DNA of 64,000 bases from Mesostigma viride (Eukaryota; Streptophyta; Mesostigmatophyceae; Mesostigmatales; Mesostigmataceae). This document shows positions 23,138 to 36,525 of this stretch, one piece after another (position 1 is the stretch's first letter; every line of letters starts with the position of its first letter). The notes below the pieces were generated by a model that made no database searches, had not been told where the DNA came from, and saw nothing but the letters and a program-made list of their open reading frames with translations. The stretch lies in contig RPFO01000299.1 in the NCBI GenBank assembly GCA_009746045.1, positions 188,001 through 252,000 of the forward strand. Reading direction: 5' to 3'. The translations under genes and the position numbers were made by a program.

Positions 23138-23620
23138 AGTTAGGAATGAGAAATGAACGACGTGATATATTGCTTGAGAACACTGTATGCTGTGAGCAAT
23201 GAATTGCTTGGTTCATTAGAAAATAGGTTTACCCTTTATCAACGTTCCTCTCACTGGCTGCGCCGCCAGTGACCGTTGGGTGCAGACCGTTGGCCCGAGG
23301 CCGCACGATGACAGGTAGCAGTCTAGTCACTGCATCGTGTGATCACAGATCAATGCACGCTGCAGTACGGTCCCTATCTAGGATACTCTAGTACCGTCCA
23401 ATGACAGGACACTACGTATACTGGGTACTGACATCTGTCACGTACCCCAGTACCCAAAGTACCTATCTAGGGAAACGTATGCGACTCGACTAGCATTCCT
23501 ATCTGCATAGCCCACGTGGTATTTATATTCACATACCAACGTAGGTTTACAAGGCTTATTCATACGTTGTATTCACAATGCCTTTGAGACTTAGTCTACA
23601 GCAAAGCATGGAGACTAACT
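23138..23620 (-). repeat. 3' LTR (minus-strand sense)
   Basis: 483 bp, starts AGTTAGGAATGAG and ends GGAGACTAACT on the plus strand. It matches 29386-29868 over its full length as far as I can compare. Confidence 0.92.
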
Positions 23621-23997
23621 CCAGTATTGTTTTATTATTTATTTCTTAATGCAGGTCTGCACCCCCAACATTATTGTTATTGTTTTTAAGTTGATTAGGG
23701 GTACAAAAGAGACATGGCTGGTTGAGCCAGGTTGGTTACAGCTGGCTGTTCTGGCCAGGTGTTATATTGCACATTAAATAAGGTGTACACAGCTGGCTGG
23801 TTTGGCCAGTTATTGGAGCACACATTAAGTAAGTGGATACAAAGCTTGTGTCCTCAAGCTGCAAATGGATACAAATCTGACCTAGCCAGCACTCACACCC
23901 CACAACGAATGTGTTGAATTTTATGGCGCCCAGCAGCTATCGCTGTGGTAAGGGGGTGTGGTGGTTGTGTACTGTGCTATGGCCAGTCATTTATTCA

Positions 23998-26900
23998 AAC
24001 ACTGACTCTGATATCATAGGGGTTCATGTTCTGAAAGAGGAGCTGGTACTGTTGGCCAGCAGCATCCCGCAGCTTCGTTAGAGCGTCTGCTGGGTTGTCC
24101 TCATCATCCACATGAGTCCAGCTGGAAAAGTAGGTTGCCTCCTGTTTGAGGATCACCCAATCCAGGTCAGTGTGGACAGCAGCAGAAACAGATTTCTTGG
24201 TTAGAAAACTGATCACAGAAAGCTGTCAGTGTAGAGATGTGAGATGACATTGCATGTGCTGCCTGCCTGGGTTTGTAGCCAGGTGAGCATGTGCTGCAGG
24301 GAACGAGCATGCAATGCAGCAGACACCACAGCACGACATTCAGCTGAGTTGCTGCTGCCAGGTTTTCTGCGGTGTAGCCTGCTGTACCAGGAAGTGAGGG
24401 ACATGTAATCTGACCTGTTGGTGAGAAAAAACAGCCCTGATTCCCGTGCCCCCATCTGATTGATTGTTCTGCTCTCCATGGAGCTGTCCATGACACATTG
24501 GATGTGGATGTCTTCCATCAGATTCAGGCCATGGAGGATGAGGGGGGGCAGTCATTGACCAACTTCCTGATGTGACTGCATTTTATCTTGACTAGAACAT
24601 CATGGGTGACCCTGCTGATGACAGCTAAGGGAGCCCCACAGATGGCTGACCACCACCCCAGTTTGCCCTGAACAGTGGCACACATGTGTAAGGGGAGGTA
24701 GTTGTCTTGCAGCAGATCTAGACAATCTTGGATATATTCTGCAGGAGGAGAGAGAGAGCAGACCCACTGATCTGGCTGCCTGTGCAGCTGCAACATGATG
24801 CCACAGAACTGGATGGGGGTTGTGCTCAATTCCACCTGTTTGCCAATCTCATATGATTCCTGGACCTGCTGAATAAATGTTTCCACCTCAGCTCTAGGCC
24901 CACAAATGAGTTGGTCATCTCCATGCCACACAAAGAGCAGCAGTCCAGAGGGGGTGGGTACAACAAAAAAGCATGGGTCCAGGTCATCATACGTGGCCTT
25001 GAGCTTTTTGAATACTTCCTCTGCTGAGTCTCTGAAAATTTTTGGGGCACTGACAAGCCCTTCCACCCCAATGTTGATGATAAGGTGGGGCTCATCAATG
25101 TAAGGTTTCCACACAGCTGGGGTGTCTACCACGTACACCTTCCCTTTCCACACAGATTCAGCCTTTTCTGGGTCCCCCCTGAGGAAGGCCCTTTTAATAT
25201 CAGTGGCTTTGCAGACATAGTCTTGGCCTGCATTGAGGTTGTGGAGGAATAGGGAGAGCATGATCCTGAGTGAGGTTTGTTGCAGCCCAGGTGTGTAGGT
25301 TTCCCCTTTTGGCAGTGTGGATGTCCCCTTTAATTCTGTGACACATGGTCTGGCATGGAAGATTGGGGAGCCCACTTTTTGTGGTTTTTGTTTGAGAACA
25401 AATTTTAATCTGAGCTTTTTGGCTCCCTCTGGCACGTCCCATGAAGGGGTGACAGGAGGTTTGTATTGAGGGTTTTTGGGGTTGGGCAGGACCCATTCCT
25501 GCCTGGCTTGGTGGACAATGGCCATCAGCCACTTGGTAAACCCTTTTTGTGTTTTGCATTCTTGTATGACGTGGGAGATTTGGTGGGGTGAGTGCATGGC
25601 TATGTCCCACTTACCCAGCCCAAAGGCTGAGGGATGGAGGAACTGGCTGTGCACTAACTTGTCCAGATCAGGGATCTCCCCTGGTGCATACTGAGTGTTG
25701 ACTGCCTTGATGACAGCATCCATACCAGGGACAATACTGGAGAGAGGGATTTTAAAGTGGTCCAGAGGAACTGCACCCACCCCTGTGACACTGAGCTCAT
25801 TAGCTGAGATAAGCACCCCAGGATAGGATACAAAAGGTTCCCCCAACAAGGTGTTACCAGAGTACCCCTCCACCACCTGGAAGGGTGTCTGAATACCAAG
25901 TATAGGGAGCATCACCTGTCCCACTACATCCAGTGAGCTTTGGCCTGAGAAATCCTGCACCCGTGCCCAAAATGAAGGTGCAATCTCAAGACCAGGGATG
26001 GCTTGTGCACTGATCACACTGACCTGTGCCTGAGTGTCTATTGCCAGGGTCCAGGGGTCCTGACTAGTGCACACAGCTGAGACTTTTGCCAACCCTTCGG
26101 CCACAGCAGCTTGTTGCTTATGTGACCTGTGTAATGCTTGCAAGGCGACTGCCAATCTTGACCTCAGAGCGGGAGGGTTGGCAGACAATTTGGTGCCTTG
26201 GGGCTGAGCTAATGCTTCCAACCCAGCTACCTCGTGCCTGGTTAAGCAATCCCCAGGTTGTGAAGTGGGCCTGGCTTCACTGAGGGTGGAAGGGTTCACA
26301 GAGGGTGCTGTGGTGCTGTCAACAGCAGTAATTGGTGGCTCAGGGCTACTGCTGGGCATGCTGGAGTTGCCAGATAGAAGTAGTGAGTCCATGCTTAAAG
26401 ACTCTTCCCCAGGCACGTCTGCCATGGGAGAATAATACTTCTTAATTCTATGACAGCTCACCCTGTGACGCTTCCCATTGATATTGTGCTTGACCTCCAC
26501 GGTCTTGCTGTTTTTGGTAAATCCACGGATGGTAACTGGACCTAGCCAAGTTCCAACCTTACCAAAGCTGTTTTCCTTGTAATAGAGAACTTGATCACCT
26601 TTTTGGAATACTGGCCTGGGATGGGTTTTATCTTTTTCTGCCAGTTTTGCTGAGGTTTGTGCACGTGCAGTGTTGTACAGTGCTATCACCTCTGGGGGAT
26701 ATACACCTGCCTGCAGGCCTGCTGGGATTACTTCACCCCACTTGGCATGCAAGACAGGTCTCATGTTTAGGGTTGTGCACATTTCATGACACCAGAGTGC
26801 CCTGTCACAATAGACCCCTGAAGTAGCATCCTTGGAAGGATTTTTGGCTAGTAGGGTTTTGACAGATCTGATGGTTCTTTCAATGACCCCCTGACCCTCA

Positions 26901-27319
26901 TGATCTTCCAGCCCAGCAATCTCTATTGCTTCACACCCTTCCAGGTCAGTCAGACAAGAAAATTGTTGATCAAGCAAAATTCTGTCAACTGGGTAGAATC
27001 TGGGTAAAGCAATCATGAGTGCAACACGTAGCTGCCCTGCAGACATGCCAGGTAAGGGTTCCATTACTGTGAACCTGGACCATGAATCTTTTAGGATCAG
27101 GTAGGGTTGGACATCTTTGTTGATGTGCATCACATCCCCCACTATCATGCCTCTAGTGGTGGAAGGAGTTGCAGTATGCCATTTTTTAGGTTTGGGGCTG
27201 TTAAACTGACATTCTTGACAGTGTTGTCTAGCCAGTTTTACTGCATTCCTGAGTGGTTTTCCCATGCTACTACCCCCCAGCCGTCTGGCTAGTTCCTCAG
27301 CCACTGTTTCATGACCCAT
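23998..27319 (-). CDS. Pol of the second LTR element: integrase-protease-RT, then RNase H with frameshifts
   Basis: The main frame is 27319-24524 (931 codons, ATG start). Residues about 1-45 hold an HHCC-like segment ending HCQEC. The integrase core follows with GDVMH, ILLDQQF and GVIERTIRS; the second Asp to Glu spacing is only about 29. A retropepsin-like domain near 420-515 has LAIDTQAQVSVIS (DTQ where DTG is usual) and TLLGEPFV. RT near 600-850 has KATDIKRAFLRG and WHGDDQLI in place of YVDD. RNase H continues in other frames from about 24518 down to 23998, with SSNSAECRAVV, LYTDS and DNPADALTKL. Copia normally has protease before integrase; here integrase comes first. Confidence 0.8.
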
Positions 27320-27459
27320 GGCTAGGCAGCAGCTGCATGGTGAGCAAGCTCCTTGATATCAATGGAGTTGTCAACAGTGGGGGTTAGTGCTTTTATGTAA
27401 GGTTCCAGTACAGGGTGTTGGGAGGACAGTAAGGTTGCTGCCTCAAAATCAATTATGCC

Positions 27460-27885
<426 letters not shown>

Positions 27886-27994
27886 CCTGTCGGGCCGGTT
27901 GTTGTTGTTGTTATTGCCCTGTGAGGGCCTGTTGTTGGTATTGTTATTGTTAATTAATTAATCGCAGCTTTTCTTGTTTGTTCATTGTATTGAT

Positions 27995-28365
27995 TGAGAG
28001 GACAGTATCTTTGCTGCCTCAAAACCCACCATGGTTTGGTAGCATTTTCGTTTGTTTGCTTGTAATGAGAGGACAGCATCTGTGCTGCCTCAACACCAAC
28101 CATGGTTTGGTAACAGTTTCGTTTGTTTGTTTGCAGTGAGAGGACAGCATCTGTGCTGCCTCAACACCAACCATGGTTTGGTAACAGTTTCGTTTGTTTG
28201 CTTGCAGTGAGAGGACAGCATCTGTGCTGCCTCAACACCAACCATGGTTTGGTAACAGTTTCGTTTGTTTGCTTGTAATGAGAGGACAGCATCTGTGCTG
28301 CCTCAACACCAACCATGGTTTGGTAACAGTTTTGTTTGTTTGTTTGTTTTCTGTTAGTGTTTCTT
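27995..28365. repeat. ~62-bp tandem repeat, six units
   Basis: Units contain AGAGGACAGCATCTGTGCTG, CCATGGTTTGGTAACAG and TTTCGTTTGTTTGC with few differences. It lies where gag would be expected. No convincing protein reads through it, so it may have expanded after gag was damaged. Confidence 0.9.
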
Positions 28366-28834
28366 GTTATTGCCTCCCGGTGCTGCTTGAGCGTTAGCAC
28401 CAGCCATGTCTTTACCCGCAAGTACATGCGTTTGGTAATGGCTTCTGCCACTACTGCATGCGTTATTGATTATGTGCGGCGGCTGGGCAAGCTCCATGTT
28501 TAGGGAGTTGACAGCAGTGGGTTTGATTAAGGGCCCTCAGCCCTGACATAGAGAGGATCAACAGTCTCCCTAGAGGGTAGAGGCTGTGCTGCCAAGAAAG
28601 CAACAATACCCTTACACTCATCCCAAATAAAATGGGGAGATCTGCGTTCAAAAGACATGACATTCATTCAGATAAGTCACGTTGGGGTGGACGGAGATAC
28701 TTGTCTCGTTTGCATATGCCGTCCAGCCCAGGCCGCCCACCGCCGGCGATGGGGATAGGCCAGGAGTGCTTTTATCACATAACAGCTGGAGCGTTTCTAT
28801 GCTCCTCATGCTGCAGCGATAGCTTTCTGTTTGG

Positions 28835-29385
28835 TTATGATATGTTGAAAAGATAGCCACCGCTCTTGAGCATTATATCAGAGCATGCATGAGGAAAGAA
28901 AGCAACGGACTTGCTTACGCTGGAAGCCCCAGGGGCCGGCGCGGGGCCGGTGCCTCCTGGGGGGTTGTTTTCCTGCCGCATTGCCGCCGCCATGGCTGCT
29001 CCAGCAGTGGGTGCTGCTGTCGCAGCCGCCGGGGAAGAGGGTTGGTCGGTGCCCCGTAGGGGAACCGGCTCCGCCACCGGCTGGCGCACAGGGGAGGGGG
29101 GTTGTTCGGACTGCCTCGCGGCAGCCGGACCCTCCACCTGGCTGGTATTGTCATGGTTGTTCTTTTGTTTTCTTTTTCTTTGTCTTCTTTTTGTTTTGTT
29201 GTTATTGCATGCAGGCGCACCGACATCAGCCGGTGCCCTGTTGTCTGGCGGACGACGCTGATCATCATCGTCGTCCCCAAGATATAGTTTCTTTTTCTCT
29301 TTTCTTTTCTTGTTTTTTTTTTTTTCCAGTGCCGGTTTGAACCGTTGTTGAGTTTGATGTTGCTGAAGAGCGTTTATAAAATTCA
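28835..29385 (-). CDS. Possible gag N-terminal frame of the second LTR element
   Basis: An open minus-strand frame enters from the LTR and continues for about 180 codons in the interior. It has a Lys-rich stretch (EKKKNKKRKEKKK), an Asp run, a second basic stretch and a Pro/Ala/Gln-rich part (EGPAAARQSEQPPSPV). No known domain. Position suggests gag, but low complexity keeps confidence low. Confidence 0.4.
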
Positions 29386-29868
29386 AGTTAGGAATGAGAA
29401 ATGAACGACGTGATATATTGCTTGAGAACACTGTATGCTGTGAGCAATGAATTGCTTGGTTCATTAGAAAATAGGTTTACCCTTTATCAACGTTCCTCTC
29501 ACTGGCTGCGCCGCCAGTGACCGTTGGGTGCAGACCGTTGGCCCGAGGCCGCACGATGACAGGTAGCAGTCTAGTCACTGCATCGTGTGATCACAGATCA
29601 ATGCACGCTGCAGTACGGTCCCTATCTAGGATACTCTAGTACCGTCCAATGACAGGACACTACGTATACTGGGTACTGACATCTGTCACGTACCCCAGTA
29701 CCCAAAGTACCTATCTAGGGAAACGTATGCGACTCGACTAGCATTCCTATCTGCATAGCCCACGTGGTATTTATATTCACATACCAACGTAGGTTTACAA
29801 GGCTTATTCATACGTTGTATTCACAATGCCTTTGAGACTTAGTCTACAGCAAAGCATGGAGACTAACT
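29386..29868 (-). repeat. 5' LTR (minus-strand sense)
   Basis: Matches 23138-23620. Transcription of the element would run leftwards from here. The GATGT duplication follows at 29869-29873. Confidence 0.92.
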
Positions 29869-29873
29869 GATGT

Positions 29874-30388
29874 TCCATAGTGTCGGTCGGCGCCCAAATA
29901 ATGCAGTGGAAATCGAGTCCTGTACTTCGAAAAACAGGGGCCCCGCCACCTTCCCCCCTCGGCGGCCAAAAATTTAAATCACTCTGGGCCCTCCCGAATA
30001 AACGGGAAGGCTGGTAGCCATCGACTAATTTGGGCTTGTGCCGCCATGGCCGCCAGCCGCCACCGAATTTCGATGGTCGCGACAGCTGCAAAGAGGCCTA
30101 ATTGTGGCAGTACCACAACCCTAAGTAGTCGGACCGCCCTGGGGTGGCGCGTGCCAGCCCACTGACCAAAAGGCCAGTGGCACCGTGACGCGCGCCAGCC
30201 CACTGACCAAAAAGGCCAGTGGTGCCGTGGCGCGCGCCAGCCCACTGACCAAAAGGCCAGTGGCGCCGCGCCACCCCCGGTCCACACTACCCCCCCCTCA
30301 CTTCTAGTCGGACTGACTACTGCGGCCGCCCCTCCCCCTTTGAGTATGCCGCAAGTCATAGATAATACGAGCGTGAGCTCACAAAATA
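29874..30388. repeat. Composite repeat block, family 2 (end of P, then N)
   Basis: Continues the block interrupted at 23137. Module N runs from about 30085 to GAGCTCACAAA at 30384 and joins directly to minisatellite, as in family 1. Confidence 0.75.
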
Positions 30389-31810
30389 CACTGCGCACGC
30401 ACGGGGGGACTGCACACACATGTACATACACCATGCACGCAAGGGGCGGCTGCACACACATGTACATACACCGCGCACGCAAGGGGCGAGTGCAAACACA
30501 TGTACATACACCGCGCAACCACGGGGCAACTGCCCGCACATGTACATCCACCGCGCACGCAAGGGGCGGCTGCACACACATGTACACACACCATGCACGC
30601 AAGGACAAGGATGCACACACATGTACACACACCATGCACGCAAGGGGCGGCTGCACACACACGTACATACACCGCGCACGCAAGGGGAGAGTGCAAACAC
30701 ATGTACATACACCATGCACGCAAGGACAAGGATGCACACACATGTACACACACCATGCACGCAAGGGGCGGCTGCACACACATGTACATACACCGTGCAC
30801 GCAAGGGGCGAGTGCAAACACATGTACATACACCGCGCACGCAAGGGGCAACTGCCCTCACATGTACATCCACCGCGCACGCAAGGGGCGGCTGCACACA
30901 CATGTACACACACCATGCACGCAAGGACAAGGATGCACACACATGTACACACACCATGCACGCAAGGGGCGGCTGCACACACACGTACATACACCGCGCA
31001 CGCAAGGGGAGAGTGCAAACACATGTACATACACCATGCACGCAAGGACAAGGATGCACACACATGTACACACACCATGCACGCAAGGGGCGGCTGCACA
31101 CACACGTACATACACCGCGCACGGTTGGGGCGACGGCACTCACATGTACATACACCATGCACGCAAGGACAAGGATGCACACACATGTACATACACCATG
31201 CACGCAAGGGGCGGCTGCACACACACGTACATACACCGCGCACGCAAGGGGCGAGTGCGCACACACGTACATCCACCGCGCACGCAAGGGGCGGCTGCAC
31301 ACACACGTACATACACCGCGCACGCAAGGGGAGAGTGCAAACACATGTACATACACCATGCACGCAAGGACAAGGATGCACACACACGTACATACACAAT
31401 GCACGGTTGGGGCGACGGCACTCACATGTACATACACCATGCACGCAAGGACAAGGATGCACACACATGTACATACACCGCGCACGCAAGGGGCGGCTGC
31501 ACACACACGTACATACACCGCGCACGCAAGGGGCCAGTGCGCACACACGTACATCCACCGCGGACGCAAGGGGCGGCTGCACACACACGTACATACACCG
31601 CGCACGCAAGGGGCGAGTGCAAACACATGTACATACACCGCGCACGCAAGGGGCGGCTGCACACACACGTACACACACCATGCACGCAAGGGCCGGCATG
31701 CACACACACGTACATACACCGCGCACGCAAGGGGCGGCTGCACAGAAACGTACACACACCGCGCACGCAAGGGCCGGCTGCACACACATGTACATACACC
31801 TTGCACGTAC
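30389..31810. repeat. ~40-bp minisatellite array, family 2 variant
   Basis: About 35 units. Distinct subtypes (AAGGACAAGGATGC, GGGGCGAGTGCAAAC, GGTTGGGGCGACGG) recur in a fixed order, giving a higher-order pattern of several units. Open frames are artefacts. Confidence 0.9.
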
Positions 31811-31965
31811 AACACACAACACACACACACAACAAAAAATTATATACACACACACACGCACACGCACACGCACACGCACACGCACACGCACACGCACACG
31901 CACAACACACACAACACACACAACACACACACGCACACGTGAACAACACACACACACAACAATTA
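31811..31965. repeat. CA-rich microsatellite
   Basis: CACACA and CGCACA runs with an AAAAAATTATATA interruption near 31832. It terminates the repeat array. Confidence 0.9.
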
Positions 31966-32069
31966 TAATATTAGTGTAGTATATCAAACAAAATAGTAAT
32001 AATGTATTTGCAAGCGTACTTCGTGTGAATTATGTGTAGACGAGAATAGAAGCTAAACAAAACTCTAAT

Positions 32070-32137
32070 GGAGAAAGAGGGATTCGAACCCTTGGGAAAG
32101 TTACCCCATACATAGCATTCCACTCGGACATTTCTCC
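32070..32137 (-). pseudogene. Deleted organelle-type tRNA-Ser
   Basis: On the minus strand GGAGAAATGTCCGAGTGG starts an acceptor stem that pairs with the final TTTCTCC over 7 bp. The T arm AGGGTTCGAATCCCT is perfect, and a long variable arm (TGGG...CCCA) marks a class II tRNA. Between GAGTGG and AATGCTATG about 18 bases are missing compared with typical plastid or bacterial tRNA-Ser(GGA). This removes part of the D loop and the 5' half of the anticodon arm. I infer a dead tRNA of organelle origin inserted in nuclear DNA. The exact donor gene is from memory and unsure. Confidence 0.55.
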
Positions 32138-32162
32138 GAAAAAAAGGTCACGTAAGCTAAGG

Positions 32163-32230
32163 GTGGAGAGTTAAGGGTGTAGGTTGTAGGATGTATGGTG
32201 TAGGGTGTAGGGTGTAGGGTGTAGGGTGTC
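32163..32230 (+). repeat. Short GGGTGTA repeat, telomere-like
   Basis: About five perfect GGGTGTA units after degenerate ones (GGTTGTAGGATGTATGGTGTA). It resembles a telomeric heptamer in base composition but is not the usual green-lineage TTTAGGG or TTTTAGGG. The rest of 31966-32535 shows no gene. Confidence 0.7.
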
Positions 32231-33057
32231 TTGAGCTTTCTTTTTTGAGATCAATAGAGTCCCCTTCCATGATCATGTGCGTGAGCTGGTTATGATTTTC
32301 ATCTATGGCGTGTGTGGCCACATCGTGTATTTACAACAACTTTCTAGCCATGGATAACTAGGTAACCATAAATTGGTTACCATGATAACTAGGTAAAAAC
32401 GTGTTGGTTTCAGAATACATGTGATCGCTGCATTGTCATCTACAATGTACAAATCAATTACGGATTTCGGGGCTACGGATTTCGGGGCTAAGTTTTTGTG
32501 GGTAGAGATTGGCAAGGGTGTTTTTATCTTGCCACTTGGGGTGGTTTTACCGGATTAGGATACATTTTTTTGTCTAGGATACATTTGATGCAGTGTGCAG
32601 TTTTCAGATGTGTTTGTGGGGGTTGATTGCGCCTAGCATGCATTTTATTGAAGCAATGAGTTTCCCAAGATATACATTATATAAACTAAGACAATTGACC
32701 CATTAACGCAATGAGACAACATCAATGAGACAACATATGCCAATTGAAGGCTGCCCGCAACTTTATTCCAAGCTCATTATTATATGATTCCAAGACCATA
32801 ACTCTTCCAAGACCGTACATCTTCAAGATATAGCACTACAGACACCCACGCGGCTTCCGCGGTCATCACGCTCCTCCTCCAAGACAACTCAACCTTACAG
32901 GACGCTGGGCCATCATACGTCCGGAATAATTGTGTCACTTATTACATAACCAAACTTTTTGAGGGATCGCCACGGTTGCATGGTTTCAACACATGCGCCC
33001 TGCACTCATGTGCATCAAAGGTGTTGCGTAGTGCCAACTCAGTGTCAAAGAACTGAT

Positions 33058-34897
33058 TCAATAATATTTCCCGTATGGCCATGAAGGCCCACATGAGTTA
33101 AACATGGCCGAGAGTGATTGCATCATCCTTCTTGGCGACATCGGTCTTGACGACGTCGATGGGGAAGACGGCAGCACCTGCATGTGAACAAAAGAATCCA
33201 TGAACTGTGGCATCCAAAGGCAACAACATATTAGCATCCCATTGAACACGCAGCCACGCTGACCCGGCCATCCAGCCGCCCACGCAGCCACAGAGCCAGC
33301 CAGCCACGCAGTGACGCACCCACCCAGCCACACATCCACGCATCCACGCACCCGGCACCCCACCCCCCCCCAGCCAGCCACGCAGCCACGCAGCCACGCA
33401 GCCACGCAGCAGCGCAGCCACGCAGCCACACAGCCACGCACCCTCCTTTCCAGCCACGCAGCCACGCAGCCACGCAGCCACGCAGCCACGCAGCCACGCA
33501 GCCACGCAGCCACGCAGCCACGCAGCCACGCAGCCACGCAGCCACGCAGCCACGCAGCCACGCAGCCACGCAGCCACGCAGCCACGCAGCCACGCAGCCA
33601 CGCAGCAGCGCAGCTACGCAGCCACACAGCCACGCACCCTCCTTTCCAGCCAAGCAGCCACGCAGCCACGCAGCCACGCAGCAGCGCAGCCACGCAGCCA
33701 CACAGCCACGCACCCTCCTTTCCAGCCACGCAGCCACGCAGCCACGCAGCAGCGCAGCCACGCAGCCACACAGCCACGCACCCTCCTTTCCAGCCAAGCA
33801 GCCACGCAGCCACGCAGCCACACAGCCACGCAGCCACGCAGCCACGCAGCAGCGCAGCCACGCAGCCACACAGCCACGCAGCAGCGCAGCCACGCAGCCA
33901 CGCAGCCACGCAGCCACGCAGCAGCGCAGCCACGCAGCAGCGCAGCCACGCAGCCACACAGCCACGCACCCTCCTTTCCAGCCACGCAGCCACGCAGCCA
34001 CGCAGCCACGCAGCCACGCAGCCACGCAGCCACGCAGCCACGCAGCAGCGCAGCCACGCAGCCACACAGCCACGCACCCTCCTTTCCAGCCAAGCAGCCA
34101 CGCAGCCACGCAGCCACGCAGCCACGCAGCCACGCAGCAGCGCAGCCACGCAGCCACACAGCCACGCAGCCACGCAGCCACGCAGCCACGCAGCCACGCA
34201 GCCACGCAGCCACGCAGCCACGCAGCCACGCAGCCATGCAGCCACGCAGCCACGCAGCAGCGCAGCCACGCAGCCACACAGCCACGCACCCTCCTTTCCA
34301 GCCACGCAGCCACGCAGCCACGCAGCCACGCAGCCACGCAGCAGCGCAGCCACGCAGCCACACAGCCACGCACCCTCCTTTCCAGCCAAGCAGCCACGCA
34401 GCCACGCAGCCACGCAGCAGCGCAGCCACGCAGCCACACAGCCACGCACCCTCCTTTCCAGCCAAGCAGCCACGCAGCCACGCAGCCACGCAGCCACGCA
34501 GCCACGCAGCCACGCAGCCACGCAGCCACGCAGCCACGCAGCCACGCAGCCACGCAGCAGCGCAGCCACGCAGCCACACAGCCACGCACCCTCCTTTCCA
34601 GCCAAGCAGCCACGCAGCCACGCAGCAGCGCAGCCACGCAGCCACACAGCCACGCACCCTCCTTTCCAGCCAAGCAGCCACGCAGTCACACAGTCAAATC
34701 CCCCCTACACCCCCCCCCCACACACACCCCCACCCCACCCACTCAACACTACACGAATGACTCACAAAGAACTGCTGCACCACCGATGATCCCTGCGGGA
34801 ACTGCTCTGCTGCCGACGGTCCCTGCGAAAACTGCTGCAGTGCCGACAATGCCTGTGGAAACTGCGACATTGCCGACGCTGCCTGCGGGAACTGAAG

Positions 34898-34984
<87 letters not shown>

Positions 34985-35021
34985 AGTTGTTGCTGCAGTT
35001 GCTGCTGCAGTTGCTGCTGCA

Positions 35022-35069
<48 letters not shown>

Positions 35070-35417
35070 GCTGGACCACTTGTTTCTGCACCTCTTGACG
35101 CAGCTGCAAACCAAGCTCTTCAACCTTCTTGCTTTGGTTCTCCATAGCTCGTTGCATCTCTCTCATCGTCTGTTCCACGCCCACCAGTACGGGGGTCGGC
35201 GGCGGCAGCGGCTGGGTACGCTCTGGCTGGGTGCGCTCTGGCTGCCGTGCAGGACCTTGCCACATCGGCCGGCGCATTGGTGGTTTGCACCGGCCAAAAA
35301 ATCTACTTTCATGGCACCAGATTTCTTTCCTAGCACCCATTTCCTACAATCGTCCCCGGCATAACACAAATCAATCAATTCGTCCATGTCATCGCTTCGG
35401 CTATCAGCATCGGGCAT
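33058..35417 (-). CDS. Transposon B gene 1: coiled-coil and polyQ protein, spliced
   Basis: Counterpart of 1887-3757. ATG at 35417; the alternative frame starts at 35340. The donor GTGAGT follows exon base 34766, the intron is 33178-34765, and the terminal exon 33058-33177 is unchanged. The polyQ tract is 12 codons longer than in copy A. The same T6 frame change is present, so it predates the two insertions. Confidence 0.5.
33375..34700. repeat. GCAGCCACGC minisatellite, copy B
   Basis: Longer than in copy A by about 450 bp, with the same CCCTCCTTTCCAGCCA spacers. It lies in the putative intron of gene 1. Confidence 0.85.
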
Positions 35418-35574
35418 AGTTCCCGTGGCTAGTGCCCATCATTCTTTCCACCTTGAGCGGGGCGAAGTCACGAATTCAAGCGCGAAGTGCATTTGAATCA
35501 AGCGGGAACTGGGTGACACTCCTTGAAGACGTGCAGCTCCAAGGCATGCAAATGATGCAATGTATGAAAGATAC

Positions 35575-36525
35575 GATACGCAAAGTTCAGGTGTTCAGGT
35601 GAAGCCGTGAAGACGTGGTGAAGACAGGTGAAGACGCGGTGAAGACGTGAAGACGTGAAGACGTGAAGACGTGAAGACGTGAAGACACGATACGGCAAGT
35701 TCAGGTGAAGTTCAGGTGTTCAGGTGAAGCCGTGAAGACGTGAAGACGTGAAGCCGTGAAGACGTGGTGAAGACAGGTGAAGACGCGGTGAAGACGTGAA
35801 GACGTGAAGACGTGAAGACGTGAAGACGTGAAGACACGATACGGCAAGTTCAGGTGAAGTTCAGGTGTTCAGGTGAAGCCGTGAAGACGTGAAGACGCGA
35901 AGACGTGAAGACGTGGTGAAGACAGGTGAAGACGCGGTGAAGACGTGAAGACGTGAAGACGTGAAGACGTGAAGACGTGAAGACACGATACGGCAAGTTC
36001 AGGTGAAGTTCAGGTGTTCAGGTGAAGCCGTGAAGCCGTGAAGACGTGAAGCCGTGAAGACGTGGTGAAGACAGGTGAAGACGCGGTGAAGACGTGAAGA
36101 CGTGAAGACGTGAAGACGTGAAGACGTGAAGACACGATACGGCAAGTTCAGGTGAAGTTCAGGTGTTCAGGTGAAGCCGTGAAGCCGTGAAGCCGTGAAG
36201 CCGTGAAGACGTGGTGAAGACAGGTGAAGACGCGGTGAAGACGTGAAGACGTGAAGACGTGAAGACGTGAAGACGTGAAGACACGATACGGCAAGTTCAG
36301 GTGAAGTTCAGGTGTTCAGGTGAAGCCGTGAAGACGTGAAGACGTGAAGCCGTGAAGACGTGGTGAAGACAGGTGAAGACGCGGTGAAGACGTGAAGACG
36401 TGAAGACGTGCATGCAAGGTATCAAAGATACGATACGCCGCAAGTTCAGGTGAAGTCGTGAAGACGTGAAGACGTGAAGACGTGAAGACGTGAAGACGTG
36501 AAGACGTGAAGACGTGAAGACCAGG
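35575..36525. repeat. GTGAAGACGT satellite, copy B
   Basis: Fewer higher-order units than in copy A. Unique sequence resumes on both sides exactly as in copy A. Confidence 0.85.

Noticed and set aside
22299-23156. Several overlapping 100-160-residue frames in module P of family 2
   Set aside because: Mutually overlapping, not conserved in the family 1 counterpart, Pro/Arg-rich from GC content, and interrupted by an LTR insertion without sign of constraint.
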